A stretch of 64,000 nt of DNA from NCBI RefSeq assembly GCF_900115155.1, contig NZ_FOVM01000001.1, forward strand, positions 62,001-126,000. Direction: 5' to 3'. Both the position numbers and the translations under genes were made by a program. The notes under the pieces are model-generated. The model was not told the DNA's origin. It worked only from the letters and a program-made list of their open reading frames with translations, and did not search any database. This document shows, one piece after another, positions 8,398 to 16,947 of this stretch. Origin of the DNA: Mycetocola miduiensis (lineage in GTDB: Bacteria; Actinomycetota; Actinomycetes; Actinomycetales; Microbacteriaceae). Every line of letters starts with the position of its first letter. The stretch's first letter is position 1.

Positions 8398-9308
8398 CAC
8401 GACCCCGCTTCGAACATGGGGTAGGTCTCGGCTGCACCGAGGTTCTCCACGGAGAGAGATGCCGCCACCACCGCCACGCCCACCGCTTGGCCGAGCGCTG
8501 CACCCCGAGCCAGGGCGGCAGCCAGCGAACCCACGAAAGCGTCGCCAGCACCGGTCGTGTCAACGACCTGGCGCGCGACGCGGGCCGGCACGCGCCGAAC
8601 GGAACCATTCTCCAGGTAGATCGCGCCGCGTGCGCCGAGGGTGACAACGACCGTTTTGGCGAGATCGCCGAGTCGAAGGACGAGTGTCTCGTCCGTATGA
8701 CGTGCGTCGCCCCCTACGAGCTGAGCGGCCTCCACCTCATTCACGACAAGCGGGTCGGCCCATTGAAGTACACCGTCGAATGAGGCCACAGGAGCGAGGT
8801 TAATCACGAGGCGGACGTTCAATTCATGTGCCAGCCGTGCAGCCCGCACAGAAAGAACAGATGGGAGCTCGCCCTGCACCACCAACACCCGTGCTTTGGA
8901 GATTTGGTCTGCGAGGCTGGCATCGGTCACTCGCCCTTCCGCGCCCGCACCGGAGTTGACGACGATCTGGTTCTCACCTTTCGCGTCGCGGACCACGATC
9001 GCCGAGCCCGACTCAGCGCCCTGGACCGTCACCACCGCTGAGACATCGACGCCGAGCCCGTGCAGCCTCTGCAAGATGTCCGCTGACTGAGGGTCATCCC
9101 CGACGAACCCAAAGAACGCTGACCGTGCCCCAGCACGGGATGCGGCGGCAGCCTGATTGGCCCCTTTGCCACCCAGCCCTCGCTGTGCAGAAAGAGCAAG
9201 AACCGTCTCGCCGGGACCCGGGAGCGCATCGACCGAGAACTGGTGGTCAAGGTGGATGGAACCGATCGTCAATACATCGACCGCTACACCGTCATTCGGA
9301 TGCTTCAT
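8397..9308 (-). CDS. rbsK: ribokinase (PfkB family)
   Basis: A 303-residue carbohydrate kinase. It shows the N-terminal PfkB signature GGKGANQAAAASRAGA (near residue 47) and the C-terminal DTTGAGDAFVGSL with the catalytic aspartate and anion hole. It would phosphorylate ribose released by the nucleoside hydrolase to ribose 5-phosphate, feeding the pentose phosphate pathway. It is the first gene of the leftward operon. The ATG at 9308 is preceded by AAGGAAG. The rbsK name follows from the motifs and context; another pentose or a nucleoside as substrate cannot be excluded. Confidence 0.88.
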   Translation of the reverse strand: MKHPNDGVAVDVLTIGSIHLDHQFSVDALPGPGETVLALSAQRGLGGKGANQAAAASRAGARSAFFGFVGDDPQSADILQRLHGLGVDVSAVVTVQGAESGSAIVVRDAKGENQIVVNSGAGAEGRVTDASLADQISKARVLVVQGELPSVLSVRAARLAHELNVRLVINLAPVASFDGVLQWADPLVVNEVEAAQLVGGDARHTDETLVLRLGDLAKTVVVTLGARGAIYLENGSVRRVPARVARQVVDTTGAGDAFVGSLAAALARGAALGQAVGVAVVAASLSVENLGAAETYPMFEAGS

Positions 9309-9339
9309 TGCACTTCCTTGCCCTGGATCTACGCAACAG

Positions 9340-9351
9340 CTACGCGCGTAG
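9340..9351. promoter_or_regulatory. putative LacI operator of the ribokinase operon
   Basis: CTACGCGCGTAG is a perfect 12-bp palindrome with the central CG expected for LacI-family operators. A second half-site CTACGC lies 11 bases away at 9329-9334, one helical turn apart. It stands between the likely -10 element and the ribokinase ATG at 9308, where a bound repressor would block transcription. Confidence 0.7.
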
Positions 9352-9354
9352 ACA

Positions 9355-9391
9355 ACAATGTATAGAGCGCGCCCGGATAGCGCAAATCGAG
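9355..9391 (-). promoter_or_regulatory. candidate promoter of the ribokinase operon
   Basis: Read on the minus strand, TTGCGC, a 17-base spacer and TACATT resemble -35 and -10 boxes. The -10 lies just before the CTACGCGCGTAG palindrome, and no other gene or better promoter lies between it and the ribokinase start. Assigned by pattern only. Confidence 0.45.
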
Positions 9392-9700
9392 GATTGCCTC
9401 ACTCCCCGACTCCCACACCTGGAAATGCTCTTGGCCAGCCGCATGCCGGAATCGTCCACCCTTGGCCGGAACTCAGAGTTCTCCGCCTTTTCGGCTCGGC
9501 TGAGGCGTGCGGTAACGAGTCGAGGTGGCATGGCGCGACGGAGGAGACAGAGTCGCGATGCTCGAGCACCCGTTCTCGCGGCGGGCGAGGCTTCGTTCTC
9601 GGCCCGGGCCGATCGAGTCGGCGAGTTTCCGGGCGCAGATCAAACGAAACATGCCGCGGAGCGCCATTTGTGGCTAATAAATGGCCACTGAATCAAATCT

Positions 9701-9718
9701 CCGTCCCTTCCGGGACGG
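9701..9718 (-). terminator. stem-loop after tRNA-Thr copy 2
   Basis: CCGTCCC-TTCC-GGGACGG is a perfect 7-bp stem with a four-base loop, 26 bases past the CCA end of the leftward tRNA. On the minus strand it is followed by AGATTTGATT, a weak U-rich tail. Confidence 0.5.
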
Positions 9719-9743
9719 CCGAATTCCTGATCAGTTATGAATG

Positions 9744-9819
9744 TGGAGCCGCCTGTGGGAATCGAACCCACGACCTTTTCATTACGAGTGAAACGCTCTG
9801 CCGACTGAGCTAAGGCGGC
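9744..9819 (-). tRNA. tRNA-Thr(CGT), copy 2
   Basis: Identical in all 76 bases, including the encoded CCA, to the gene at 1325-1400: anticodon loop CTCGTAA, anticodon CGT. The flanking sequence differs from that of copy 1, including a different terminator hairpin. Confidence 0.97.
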
Positions 9820-9822
9820 GCG
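9744..9822. repeat. 79-bp direct repeat, right copy (tRNA-Thr)
   Basis: Right partner of 1325-1403. Homologous or site-specific recombination between the two would excise an 8.4-kb circle carrying the whole nucleoside/ribose operon and leave one intact tRNA. Confidence 0.9.
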
Positions 9823-9887
9823 TGATTCGCGGCGACCCGAGGGTTGCGCGACGCACAGATAACGATCTTACCGGGTGTTTGGAGCAG

Positions 9888-11441
9888 TTACGAACACTGC
9901 GGGTCAGAACCGGGCACGGTCCCGTCGATGAAGAAGTCGTCGACGACAGCGTCAACGCAGCGGCTGCCCTTGTTGTACCCGGTGTGTCCCTCGCCCTGAT
10001 AGGTCACGAGCACCCCGCTTTCGAGCTGGTCGGCAAGCGCCTCAGCCCAGACGTACGGGGTGGCCGGGTCGTTGGTCGTTCCGATCACAAGGATCGGAGC
10101 AGCACCCGCTGCGTGGATCTCGTCGCGCTCGGCGCCGTCGGGGTACGACCAGGCCGCACAGCCAATGTCGCCGTAGCCGAAGTACGGGCCGATCACCGGT
10201 GCGGCCTTGGCCAGTTTCGCGGCTTCCTCAGCCATGCGGGCCGGATCCGCGTTGTGCGTGTAGTCACGGCAGTTGTACGCGATAAATGCCTCGGTCGTGT
10301 TGTTGTCGTAGGTGCCGTCTTCCAAACGGCCGTTGTACGCATCCGCGAACGCGAATGCGTACTCGGCGTTGCCGTTCATGACGGATGCCAGCATCTCGCT
10401 GAGCTGCGGCCACGCTTCTCCGGCGGGGAAGTACAACGGGTAGATGATGGCGGTGAGCAGGGCGCTGGCCCCCAGCTTCCGCCCGTCGGAGTTCTTGATC
10501 GGCGTTTCGTCGACAGATGCCATCAGGTCGCCGATCGTGGACAGCGCCTCCTCCGCAGACCCGGTGAACGGGCAGTCGCGAGAGCCGAGGCAGGCATCGA
10601 GGTAGGCCGCAAGGGCGCTCTCGAAGCCCTTCGCCTGGGCTTCGTTCACCTCGTAGATGCTCGACGCCGGGTCGATCGCGCCGTCGAGCACGAGGCGTCC
10701 TGTCGTTTTGGGGTGGAGCTCCGCATAGCTGGCACCAAGGAAGGTGCCGTATGAGTAGCCCAGGTAGTTGAGCTTCTCGTCGCCGAGCGAGGCGCGAAGC
10801 ATATCGAGGTCGCGCGCCGCACTGACGGTGTCGACGAACTCGAGGAACTCACCGGTGTTTTCGGCGCAGGCCGCTGCGAACCCCTCGGCGCTGGCTGTGA
10901 CTTCGGCGATCCAGGCTTCACTGCCCCGCTCGTTGTCTGCGATGCCGTAGAGGTATTCGTCCATCTCGGCCGGCTCGAGGCAGGAGACGGGGGTCGACCG
11001 GTTGACGCCGCGAGGGTCGAAGCCGACGATGTCGAAGTTGGCCTGCAGGCGTGCGTCCGCGGCGGCGTCGACGCTCTGGGCGATGTAATCGAACCCGGAC
11101 GCGCCCGGCCCGCCCGGGTTGATCAGGAGGGAGCCGATCGGGTTCCCACTCGCTGGCTTTCGCACGAGGGCGAGTTCGATGTCGCCGGCGTCGGGGTTCT
11201 CCCAATCCATCGGCGCTGTGGCGGTCGAGCATTGCATACCGTCATTGCAGGGTTCCCAGATCAGCTGTTGCTCGTAGAAAGGGCGGAGACTGTCAGCGAC
11301 GTCTTCACCGGTCGGGGTGGATGTCGTTTCCGGCGCAGGGAAGAACGCGGTGACGCATCCACTCAGGCTGAGCGCGAGGCAGACCGGCAGCGCGAGGAGC
11401 GCCATCCGGACGCGGCAAGTGGTTGCGGTCGGACGTGTCAC
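9888..11441 (-). CDS. secreted alpha/beta-hydrolase peptidase (tripeptidyl aminopeptidase-like lipoprotein)
   Basis: A 517-residue exported hydrolase of the S33 peptidase type common in actinobacteria. A signal peptide ends at the lipobox LSLSG-C. The oxyanion region LLINPGGPGASG, the nucleophile in GYSYGTFLG, the acid in GTTNDPATP and the histidine in GEGHTGY give a complete catalytic triad; the C-terminal cap-type domain belongs to the TAP-like family. It probably trims peptides at the cell surface. The frame is open further upstream into holB, but GTG at 11441 has AGGAGAG nine bases upstream and gives a proper signal peptide, so I chose it. Four cysteines in the last third (for example NCRDY, IGCAAW) could form disulfides. 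Confidence 0.88.
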   Translation of the reverse strand: MTRPTATTCRVRMALLALPVCLALSLSGCVTAFFPAPETTSTPTGEDVADSLRPFYEQQLIWEPCNDGMQCSTATAPMDWENPDAGDIELALVRKPASGNPIGSLLINPGGPGASGFDYIAQSVDAAADARLQANFDIVGFDPRGVNRSTPVSCLEPAEMDEYLYGIADNERGSEAWIAEVTASAEGFAAACAENTGEFLEFVDTVSAARDLDMLRASLGDEKLNYLGYSYGTFLGASYAELHPKTTGRLVLDGAIDPASSIYEVNEAQAKGFESALAAYLDACLGSRDCPFTGSAEEALSTIGDLMASVDETPIKNSDGRKLGASALLTAIIYPLYFPAGEAWPQLSEMLASVMNGNAEYAFAFADAYNGRLEDGTYDNNTTEAFIAYNCRDYTHNADPARMAEEAAKLAKAAPVIGPYFGYGDIGCAAWSYPDGAERDEIHAAGAAPILVIGTTNDPATPYVWAEALADQLESGVLVTYQGEGHTGYNKGSRCVDAVVDDFFIDGTVPGSDPQCS

Positions 11442-11484
11442 GGAAAAGTCTCTCCTGCGGGGTCGGCTGCCGCGCACGGCCCGG

Positions 11485-12627
11485 TCATCGGATCGCCGAA
11501 ACGAGCATGGCTTCGAGGGCGAGCGCCGGTGCGACGTTCCCTTCGATGCGCTGGCGGGCCTGCTGGATGGCATCCATCGTCGCCATCGTCTCTGCAGGGG
11601 TGCTCTCTTCGCCTGCGGCGGTGAGAGCCGCGATCAGTTCACGGTTGATGATCGTTTCGGAGCGGCCGAGCTGCAGCATGATGATGTCGCGGTACAGCGA
11701 GAGGAGGTCGACCAGGATACGGTCGAGCCCGTCGCGGAGGCTGCGCGTGGCCCGGCGTTTCTGGTCTTCTTCGAGGCCGCGGATCTGCGAACGCAGCGCC
11801 GGCGGCAGCGTCTGCCCCGGTTCGACACCGAGCGAGCGGAGGGCGTGCTCGCGTTCCTCCGCATCGCGCTGTTCGGTGTAGGCCTTGCCGTCATCGGTGG
11901 CGATGGCGAGCATCCGGGCGGCCGCGAGAACGGCATCCGACACGGAGCGGATGCCAAGGGCCGCCGTCAGCGTCTCGTCACGTCGAGCGCGGGCCCCTTC
12001 GTCGGTGGCGAGCCGGTGCGCCATACCGACGTGTGACTGAGCGTGTCGCGCCGCTCGCTCGGCGAGTTCGAGGTCGACGCCGTCACGGCGCACGATCAGA
12101 TCGGCCACCTCGGCGATGTCGGGAACGCGCAGGCGGATGGCGCGCACGCGAGACCTGATCGTCGGGATAAGGTCGGCCTCGCTCGGCGCGCAGAGCACCC
12201 AGACGGTACGCTCCGGTGGTTCTTCGAGCGCTTTGAGAAGCACGTTCGATGTGCGCTCCACCATCCGGTCGGCGTCTTCGATGACGATTACCCGGTATCG
12301 GCCGACGGCGGGCGCGAAGTACGAGCTGCGCACCAGTTCACGCACCTCATCGATCTTGATGATGACGTTGGGGGTGGCCAGCACGGTGAGATCCGGGTGG
12401 GTTCTGGCGTCGACCTGCGCCGCCGTGACCGGATCGCCGTCGGCTTCGCGGCTGAGCAAGGCGGCGGCGAATGCGTACGCCAGGTTCGACCGGCCAGAGC
12501 CGGGCGGACCGGTGATCAGCCACGCGTGCGTCATCGCGCCGTGGGATTCTCCCCCGCGGTCGGCGGCGGCGTCGCGCAGCAGGGAGACAGCGTCGCTCTG
12601 CCCGATGACGTCATCCCAGTTGGCCAT
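11485..12627 (-). CDS. holB: DNA polymerase III subunit delta prime
   Basis: A 380-residue clamp-loader AAA+ subunit that works with the gamma/tau and delta subunits to load the beta clamp. It has DDVIGQSDAV at the N-terminus, Walker A GPPGSGRS (residues 40-47), the Walker B-like VIVIEDADRM and the sensor segment LLKALEEPPERTVW. The C-terminal half is helical with little motif content, as usual. It follows tmk by 40 bases on the same strand; the tmk-holB pair next to topA is conserved in actinobacteria. Coding start ATG 12627. Confidence 0.93.
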   Translation of the reverse strand: MANWDDVIGQSDAVSLLRDAAADRGGESHGAMTHAWLITGPPGSGRSNLAYAFAAALLSREADGDPVTAAQVDARTHPDLTVLATPNVIIKIDEVRELVRSSYFAPAVGRYRVIVIEDADRMVERTSNVLLKALEEPPERTVWVLCAPSEADLIPTIRSRVRAIRLRVPDIAEVADLIVRRDGVDLELAERAARHAQSHVGMAHRLATDEGARARRDETLTAALGIRSVSDAVLAAARMLAIATDDGKAYTEQRDAEEREHALRSLGVEPGQTLPPALRSQIRGLEEDQKRRATRSLRDGLDRILVDLLSLYRDIIMLQLGRSETIINRELIAALTAAGEESTPAETMATMDAIQQARQRIEGNVAPALALEAMLVSAIR

Positions 12628-12667
12628 GGCCCAAGCCTACCTGCGACACCTGACACCGCCGGCGGCG

Positions 12668-13303
12668 TCAGAGCAGAGCAGCGACCCGCGAACGGATGCT
12701 CTCCGCGAGCGTCGCGACGGCATCCGTCGCATCGAGGACAAGAAAGCGGCCGGGCTCCGCCTGGGCCAGTTCCAGGTACACCTGCCGCACCCGGCGGTGG
12801 AACGAAGATGCTTCTGCCTCGAGCCGGTCGAACCGGGTCCTGGCGGAATCGAGACGCAGCCGGGCGGCATCCTCGTCGAGGTCGAGCAGAACGGTCAGGT
12901 CGGGCATGAGACCGCCGGTCGCCCACATCGACAGGTCCCGGATTTCGTCCATGCCAAGATCCCGCCCTGCGCCCTGGTAGGCGACGGACGAGTCGATGTA
13001 CCGGTCCTGCAGGACCACCGCTCCGCGTTCGAGGGCTGGACGCACCTTCGAGGCAATGTGGTGGGCCCGGTCCGCTGCGTAGAGCAGCGCCTCGGCACGC
13101 GGCGCGATATCGCCGCGATGGTGGAGCACGATTTCGCGGATCTCAACGCCGACTTCGGTGCCTCCGGGCTCGCGGGTGCGCACGACCTCACGGCCCTGCT
13201 CGCGCAGCCAGGTCTCGAGTTCAGCAGCCTGCGTGGACTTGCCCGAGCCGTCACCACCCTCGAGGGTGATGAACAGCCCGGGATACGAATCGGTCCGTCC
13301 CAT
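12668..13303 (-). CDS. tmk: thymidylate kinase
   Basis: A 211-residue kinase that converts dTMP to dTDP. Walker A GGDGSGKST lies at residues 16-24, the dTMP-binding RTREPGGTEVG follows, and the DRYIDSSVAYQG loop (about residues 98-109) and the LID-type arginines (RLRLDSARTRFDR) are present. Its ATG overlaps the last base of topA (coordinate 13303), so translation is coupled to topA. Length is usual for the family. Confidence 0.95.
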   Translation of the reverse strand: MGRTDSYPGLFITLEGGDGSGKSTQAAELETWLREQGREVVRTREPGGTEVGVEIREIVLHHRGDIAPRAEALLYAADRAHHIASKVRPALERGAVVLQDRYIDSSVAYQGAGRDLGMDEIRDLSMWATGGLMPDLTVLLDLDEDAARLRLDSARTRFDRLEAEASSFHRRVRQVYLELAQAEPGRFLVLDATDAVATLAESIRSRVAALL

Positions 13304-16164
13304 TACTCCGCCGCTGTGGGCTTCGCAGCGGGCTTGCGAGCCGCAGGTTTCTTCGGCGTGGCCGTCGACACCCCCGTCTTCGACGCCGCAGCGGCCTTCT
13401 TGGTGGTGGCGGCAGCCGTCGGTTTCTTCGCGGCGGGCTTCTTCGCGGCAGGCTTCTTGGCCGGTGCCTTCTTGCGCGGAGCAGCAGGACCCTTCGCCCG
13501 TTTGTCGGCGAGCAACTGCACAGCACGGTCGAAGTCGACGTCCTCAACGGTCTCCGCTTTCGGGATCGTCGCGTTGGTTTCGCCGTCGGTGACGTACGGA
13601 CCGAATCGGCCGTCCTTCACCTTGATCGGCTTGCCACTGACCGGGTCGGCCTCGAATTCCTTGAGGGCGCTCGACGCACGGCGGTTGCCGTACTTCGGCT
13701 GGGCGAAGATCTCGAGCGCCGCTGGCAGATCGATCTCGAAGATCTGGTCTTCGTTCTCGAGCGACCGGGAGTCGGTGCCCTTCTTCAGGTACGGGCCGAA
13801 CCGGCCGTTCTGGGCGGTGATTTCCGCCGCGATCTCCGGGTCGACGCCGACAATGCGCGGAAGCGAGAGAAGCTTCAGCGCCGTGTCGAGGTCGATCGCG
13901 TCGAGCGACATCGATTTGAAGAGGGATGCCGTCCGCGGCTTGACCACAGCAGCTTTCTTCTTCGCTGGGGCCTTCTTCTTCGGCGCATCCGTCACTTCAC
14001 CGGTGGCAGCGTCGACGACGGGTTCTTCCGCCTCGGGTTCGGGCTCGAGTTCGGTCACGTATGGGCCGAACCGACCGTCCTTCGCGACGATCTCCTTGCC
14101 GTTCTCCGGGTTGACGCCGATCACGCGGTCGGTGAGCACCGGAGCGTCGATGAGTTCCTGCGCCTTGGCGAGGGTCAGTTCGTCGGGGGCGAGGTCTTCG
14201 GGGATGTTGACCCGGCGCGGTGTGGCCGGTTCGCCGTCGGCCTGGGCAGGAGCGGAAGCATCCGTCACCTCGAGGTACGGGCCGTACTTGCCGATGCGGA
14301 TGGTGATCTCGTCGTTCAGGCGCAGCGAGTTGATCTCGCGGGCGTCGATGTCGCCGAGGTTGTCCACGACGGTGCGCAGGCCGCGGTGCTGGTCGCTGCC
14401 GTAATAGAAGGACTTCAGCCAGGCGGTGCGATCCTGCTCGCCACCGGCGATACGGTCGAGGTCTTCTTCCATCTCAGCGGTGAAGTCGTACTGGACGAGG
14501 TCGTTGAAGTGCTCCTCGAGCAGCCGGACGACGCTGAACGCGATCCACGAGGGGATGAGCGCCTGGCCGCGCGCGGTGACGTAACCGCGGTCAGTGATCG
14601 TCGCGATGGTCTGCGCGTAGGTCGACGGGCGCCCGATACCCAGCTCTTCGAGCGTCTTGACGAGGCTCGCCTCCGTGTAGCGCGGGGGCGGCGAGGTTTC
14701 GTGGCCCTTGGCGTCGACCTCGGTGAGGATCAGCGACTGGCCCTCGGTCAGCGGCGGAAGCTTCGCCTCACGGGCGGTGTTGTCGCTTGCGTTACGTTCC
14801 TCGTCCTGGCCCTCTTCGTAGGCGTGGAGGAATCCGCGGAAGGTGATGACCGTTCCGGATGCCGTCAGCTCGGCCCGCTTGCCGTTCGCGTCGGCTTCGA
14901 TGGTCACCGTTGCGGTCTGGCCCTTGGCGTCGGCCATCTGGCTGGCGACGGTGCGCTTCCAGATCAGCTCGTACAGCTTGAAGTCCTGGCCGCGGAGGCT
15001 GCCGCTCAGTGACGAGGGAGTGCGGAAGGTGTCACCGGAGGGACGGATCGCCTCGTGGGCTTCCTGGGCGCTCTTGTTCTTGCCGCTGTACAGGCGCGGC
15101 TTGTCGGGAACCGTCTCGGCACCGTACAGTGCGGTCGCCTGGTCGCGGGCGGCTTTGATCGCCTGGCTCGAGAGCGACGGCGAGTCGGTACGCATGTAGG
15201 TGATGTACCCGTTTTCGTACAGCGACTGCGCCACGCTCATCGTCTGGCGGGCCGAGAAGCGCAGCTTGCGCGCTGCTTCCTGCTGCAGCGTCGACGTGGT
15301 GAACGGTGCTGCCGGGCGGCGCGAGTACGGCTTCGACTCCACCTTCGAGACGACGACGGATGCGCCGGGGGCGGCGAGCGCGGCGGCGATCGACTGGGCT
15401 GACTGCTCGTCGAGCGGCACCGCTTTGCTCGTCAGCTTGCCGGTGTCGTCGAAGTCGCGCCCGGTGGCGATGCGTTCACCATCGAGGCGGACGAGGCGGG
15501 CCTCAAAATGGGTGGAGTCGGGGTCCGGGGCGGCCTGGGCGGTCAGACCCCAGTACGAAGCGGGGGTGAAGGCGAGGCGTTCGCGTTCACGCTCGACGAT
15601 AAGGCGGGTAGCGGCGGACTGCACGCGGCCGGCCGAGAGGCTGGGGCCGACCTTGCGCCACAGGACGGGCGAAATCTCATACCCATATATACGGTCGAGA
15701 ATCCGCCGGGTCTCCTGGGCGTCGACAAGGGCGACGTCGAGGTCACGCGTGTTTTCCCTGGCCTCGAGGATGGCGTCCTTGGTGATCTCGTGGAAGACCA
15801 TCCGCTTGACGGGGACTTTCGGCTGGAGAACCTGAAGCAGGTGCCACGCGATGGCTTCGCCTTCGCGGTCCTCATCAGTCGCGAGGAGGAGTTCGTCAGC
15901 GTTCTTCAACGCCCGCTTGAGATCCGCTACCGTCTTCTTCTTGTTGTCGGAGACCACGTAATACGGTTCGAAATCGTTGTCGATGTCGACCGCGAACTTG
16001 CCGAAGGCACCCTTCTTGAGTTCAGCCGGAAGGTTCTTCGGCTCGGCGAGGTCACGGATGTGCCCCACGGAACTCAGTACCTCATAGCCGTCGCCGAGGT
16101 ACCCGGCGATGGACTTCATTTTGGTCGGCGACTCTACGATGACCAACTTTTTTGTGCCTGGCAC
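13303..16164 (-). CDS. topA: DNA topoisomerase I (type IA)
   Basis: A 953-residue enzyme that relaxes negative supercoils. The TOPRIM domain opens with KLVIVESPTK and has the metal triad DED near residues 97-99; the active-site tyrosine is in ITYMRTDS (about Tyr323). The C-terminus carries several GRFGPYVT-type repeats, as in mycobacterial TopA, instead of the zinc ribbons of E. coli, then a Lys/Ala/Pro-rich tail of about 60 residues (AKKPAAKKPAAKK pattern) that binds DNA. I set the start at GTG 16164 because AAAGGAG lies just upstream; the frame is open ten codons further to an ATG without such a site. Confidence 0.96.
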   Translation of the reverse strand: MPGTKKLVIVESPTKMKSIAGYLGDGYEVLSSVGHIRDLAEPKNLPAELKKGAFGKFAVDIDNDFEPYYVVSDNKKKTVADLKRALKNADELLLATDEDREGEAIAWHLLQVLQPKVPVKRMVFHEITKDAILEARENTRDLDVALVDAQETRRILDRIYGYEISPVLWRKVGPSLSAGRVQSAATRLIVERERERLAFTPASYWGLTAQAAPDPDSTHFEARLVRLDGERIATGRDFDDTGKLTSKAVPLDEQSAQSIAAALAAPGASVVVSKVESKPYSRRPAAPFTTSTLQQEAARKLRFSARQTMSVAQSLYENGYITYMRTDSPSLSSQAIKAARDQATALYGAETVPDKPRLYSGKNKSAQEAHEAIRPSGDTFRTPSSLSGSLRGQDFKLYELIWKRTVASQMADAKGQTATVTIEADANGKRAELTASGTVITFRGFLHAYEEGQDEERNASDNTAREAKLPPLTEGQSLILTEVDAKGHETSPPPRYTEASLVKTLEELGIGRPSTYAQTIATITDRGYVTARGQALIPSWIAFSVVRLLEEHFNDLVQYDFTAEMEEDLDRIAGGEQDRTAWLKSFYYGSDQHRGLRTVVDNLGDIDAREINSLRLNDEITIRIGKYGPYLEVTDASAPAQADGEPATPRRVNIPEDLAPDELTLAKAQELIDAPVLTDRVIGVNPENGKEIVAKDGRFGPYVTELEPEPEAEEPVVDAATGEVTDAPKKKAPAKKKAAVVKPRTASLFKSMSLDAIDLDTALKLLSLPRIVGVDPEIAAEITAQNGRFGPYLKKGTDSRSLENEDQIFEIDLPAALEIFAQPKYGNRRASSALKEFEADPVSGKPIKVKDGRFGPYVTDGETNATIPKAETVEDVDFDRAVQLLADKRAKGPAAPRKKAPAKKPAAKKPAAKKPTAAATTKKAAAASKTGVSTATPKKPAARKPAAKPTAAE

Positions 16165-16274
16165 CCGACTCCTTTCGTCGTGCACACCATACACACCATT
16201 TCCCAGTGTCCACCTAATCAGCCCGTGCCGTCACATCCGTGGGTCCTCTTGATAACAACCGGAGAAAGAGCAGA

Positions 16275-16526
16275 ATGGGGGCTATGAGTGCATCAGCGAC
16301 GACGACCTATACGGCAAAGCTCACGGATGGGCCACTGGAGGGCAAGACCCTGTCGGCGGACTTCCTCGACTCCGGTGATCCGCGTCCCACCGTTGACATC
16401 GCCGCGCCCGGCGGCAAGACCTATGTCTATGCACGCACGTCGGGCCAGGAGTTCGAATCGGAAGATTCCGACCGCCCCACCGCGGTCAACTATCGGTACC
16501 TGACCACGAACTTCGACGAGGCCTAG
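16275..16526 (+). CDS. small conserved-looking hypothetical protein, 83 aa
   Basis: A short rightward gene alone between the leftward topA and tad operons. The ATG at 16275 has GGAGA nine bases upstream; another ATG three codons later is possible. The product is acidic and without membrane segments, with regular beta-like stretches (TTYTAKLTDGPLEGKTL, KTYVYARTSGQEFES). I do not recognise a family. GC-rich third positions and an isolated fitting ribosome site support a real gene. Confidence 0.7.
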   Translation: MGAMSASATTTYTAKLTDGPLEGKTLSADFLDSGDPRPTVDIAAPGGKTYVYARTSGQEFESEDSDRPTAVNYRYLTTNFDEA

Positions 16527-16569
16527 GCCGCTCTTCGGTTCCCGGTTCGTCCCTGCCCCGCGACGCCTG

Positions 16570-16935
16570 TCACCCCGGCGGCGAAGGCCCGGCCCGCGAC
16601 CTCACGCTCACCGGAATTCCGAGCACCTGCCGTGTCGCCGTAACAAGTACCTCAAGGCCGTTCACCGTGCACTCGCCCAGCACCGCCCCGTTGAGCCGCG
16701 CCGCTTCCGCCGCGTTGGCGCACGGATACCCCGGCACCAGCCCGGACGCCGTGTCGGCTGCGGCGAGCGCCGCGGAATCGGCGGCGTTCGCGGTCAGTTG
16801 ACGTGCCGTCAAGGCGGCGTTGAGCGGCAACGCCAGTCCCGCGAGCAGGAGCACCGACGCCACGAGCGCGACGGCCAGCACCGACCCGGACCCCGCCTCC
16901 CCCGGGGCCGAAGCTTCGTCCTGTGTGAACCCCAT
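16570..16935 (-). CDS. TadE-like pilus-locus protein (Rv3654c type)
   Basis: A 121-residue protein with one membrane helix near the N-terminus (SVLAVALVASVLLLAGLALPL) followed by ARQLTANAADSAALAAADT, the hallmark of the small TadE-like proteins found downstream of actinobacterial tad genes. The rest is probably outside the membrane, with two cysteines (PCANAA, GECTVNG) that may pair. It is the last gene of the leftward tad locus, 12 bases after the TadE gene. Likely role: minor pilin-like component or assembly factor of the Flp pilus; this is inferred from position and shape. Confidence 0.8.
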   Translation of the reverse strand: MGFTQDEASAPGEAGSGSVLAVALVASVLLLAGLALPLNAALTARQLTANAADSAALAAADTASGLVPGYPCANAAEAARLNGAVLGECTVNGLEVLVTATRQVLGIPVSVRSRAGPSPPG

Positions 16936-16947
16936 GCCGTCTCCTCC

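Larger units (their letters stand above)
9309..9743. other. 435-bp intergenic region upstream of the ribokinase operon
   Basis: No convincing gene. It holds the operon promoter and operator near 9340-9390, a GCCATTT/AAATGGC hairpin at 9663-9685, and a GC-rich stem-loop at 9701-9718 behind the second tRNA-Thr. The stretch 9400-9650 shows nothing I can name; it could contain remnants of the insertion event that produced the tRNA repeat. Confidence 0.6.

Noticed and set aside
1325-9822. A prophage or integrative element between the tRNA genes
   Set aside because: No integrase, excisionase, phage or conjugation gene is inside; only one metabolic operon is found.
12116-14404. A 762-codon rightward open frame opposite tmk and topA
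   Set aside because: It is antisense to two certain genes, has no domain, and results from GC-rich third positions on the other strand.
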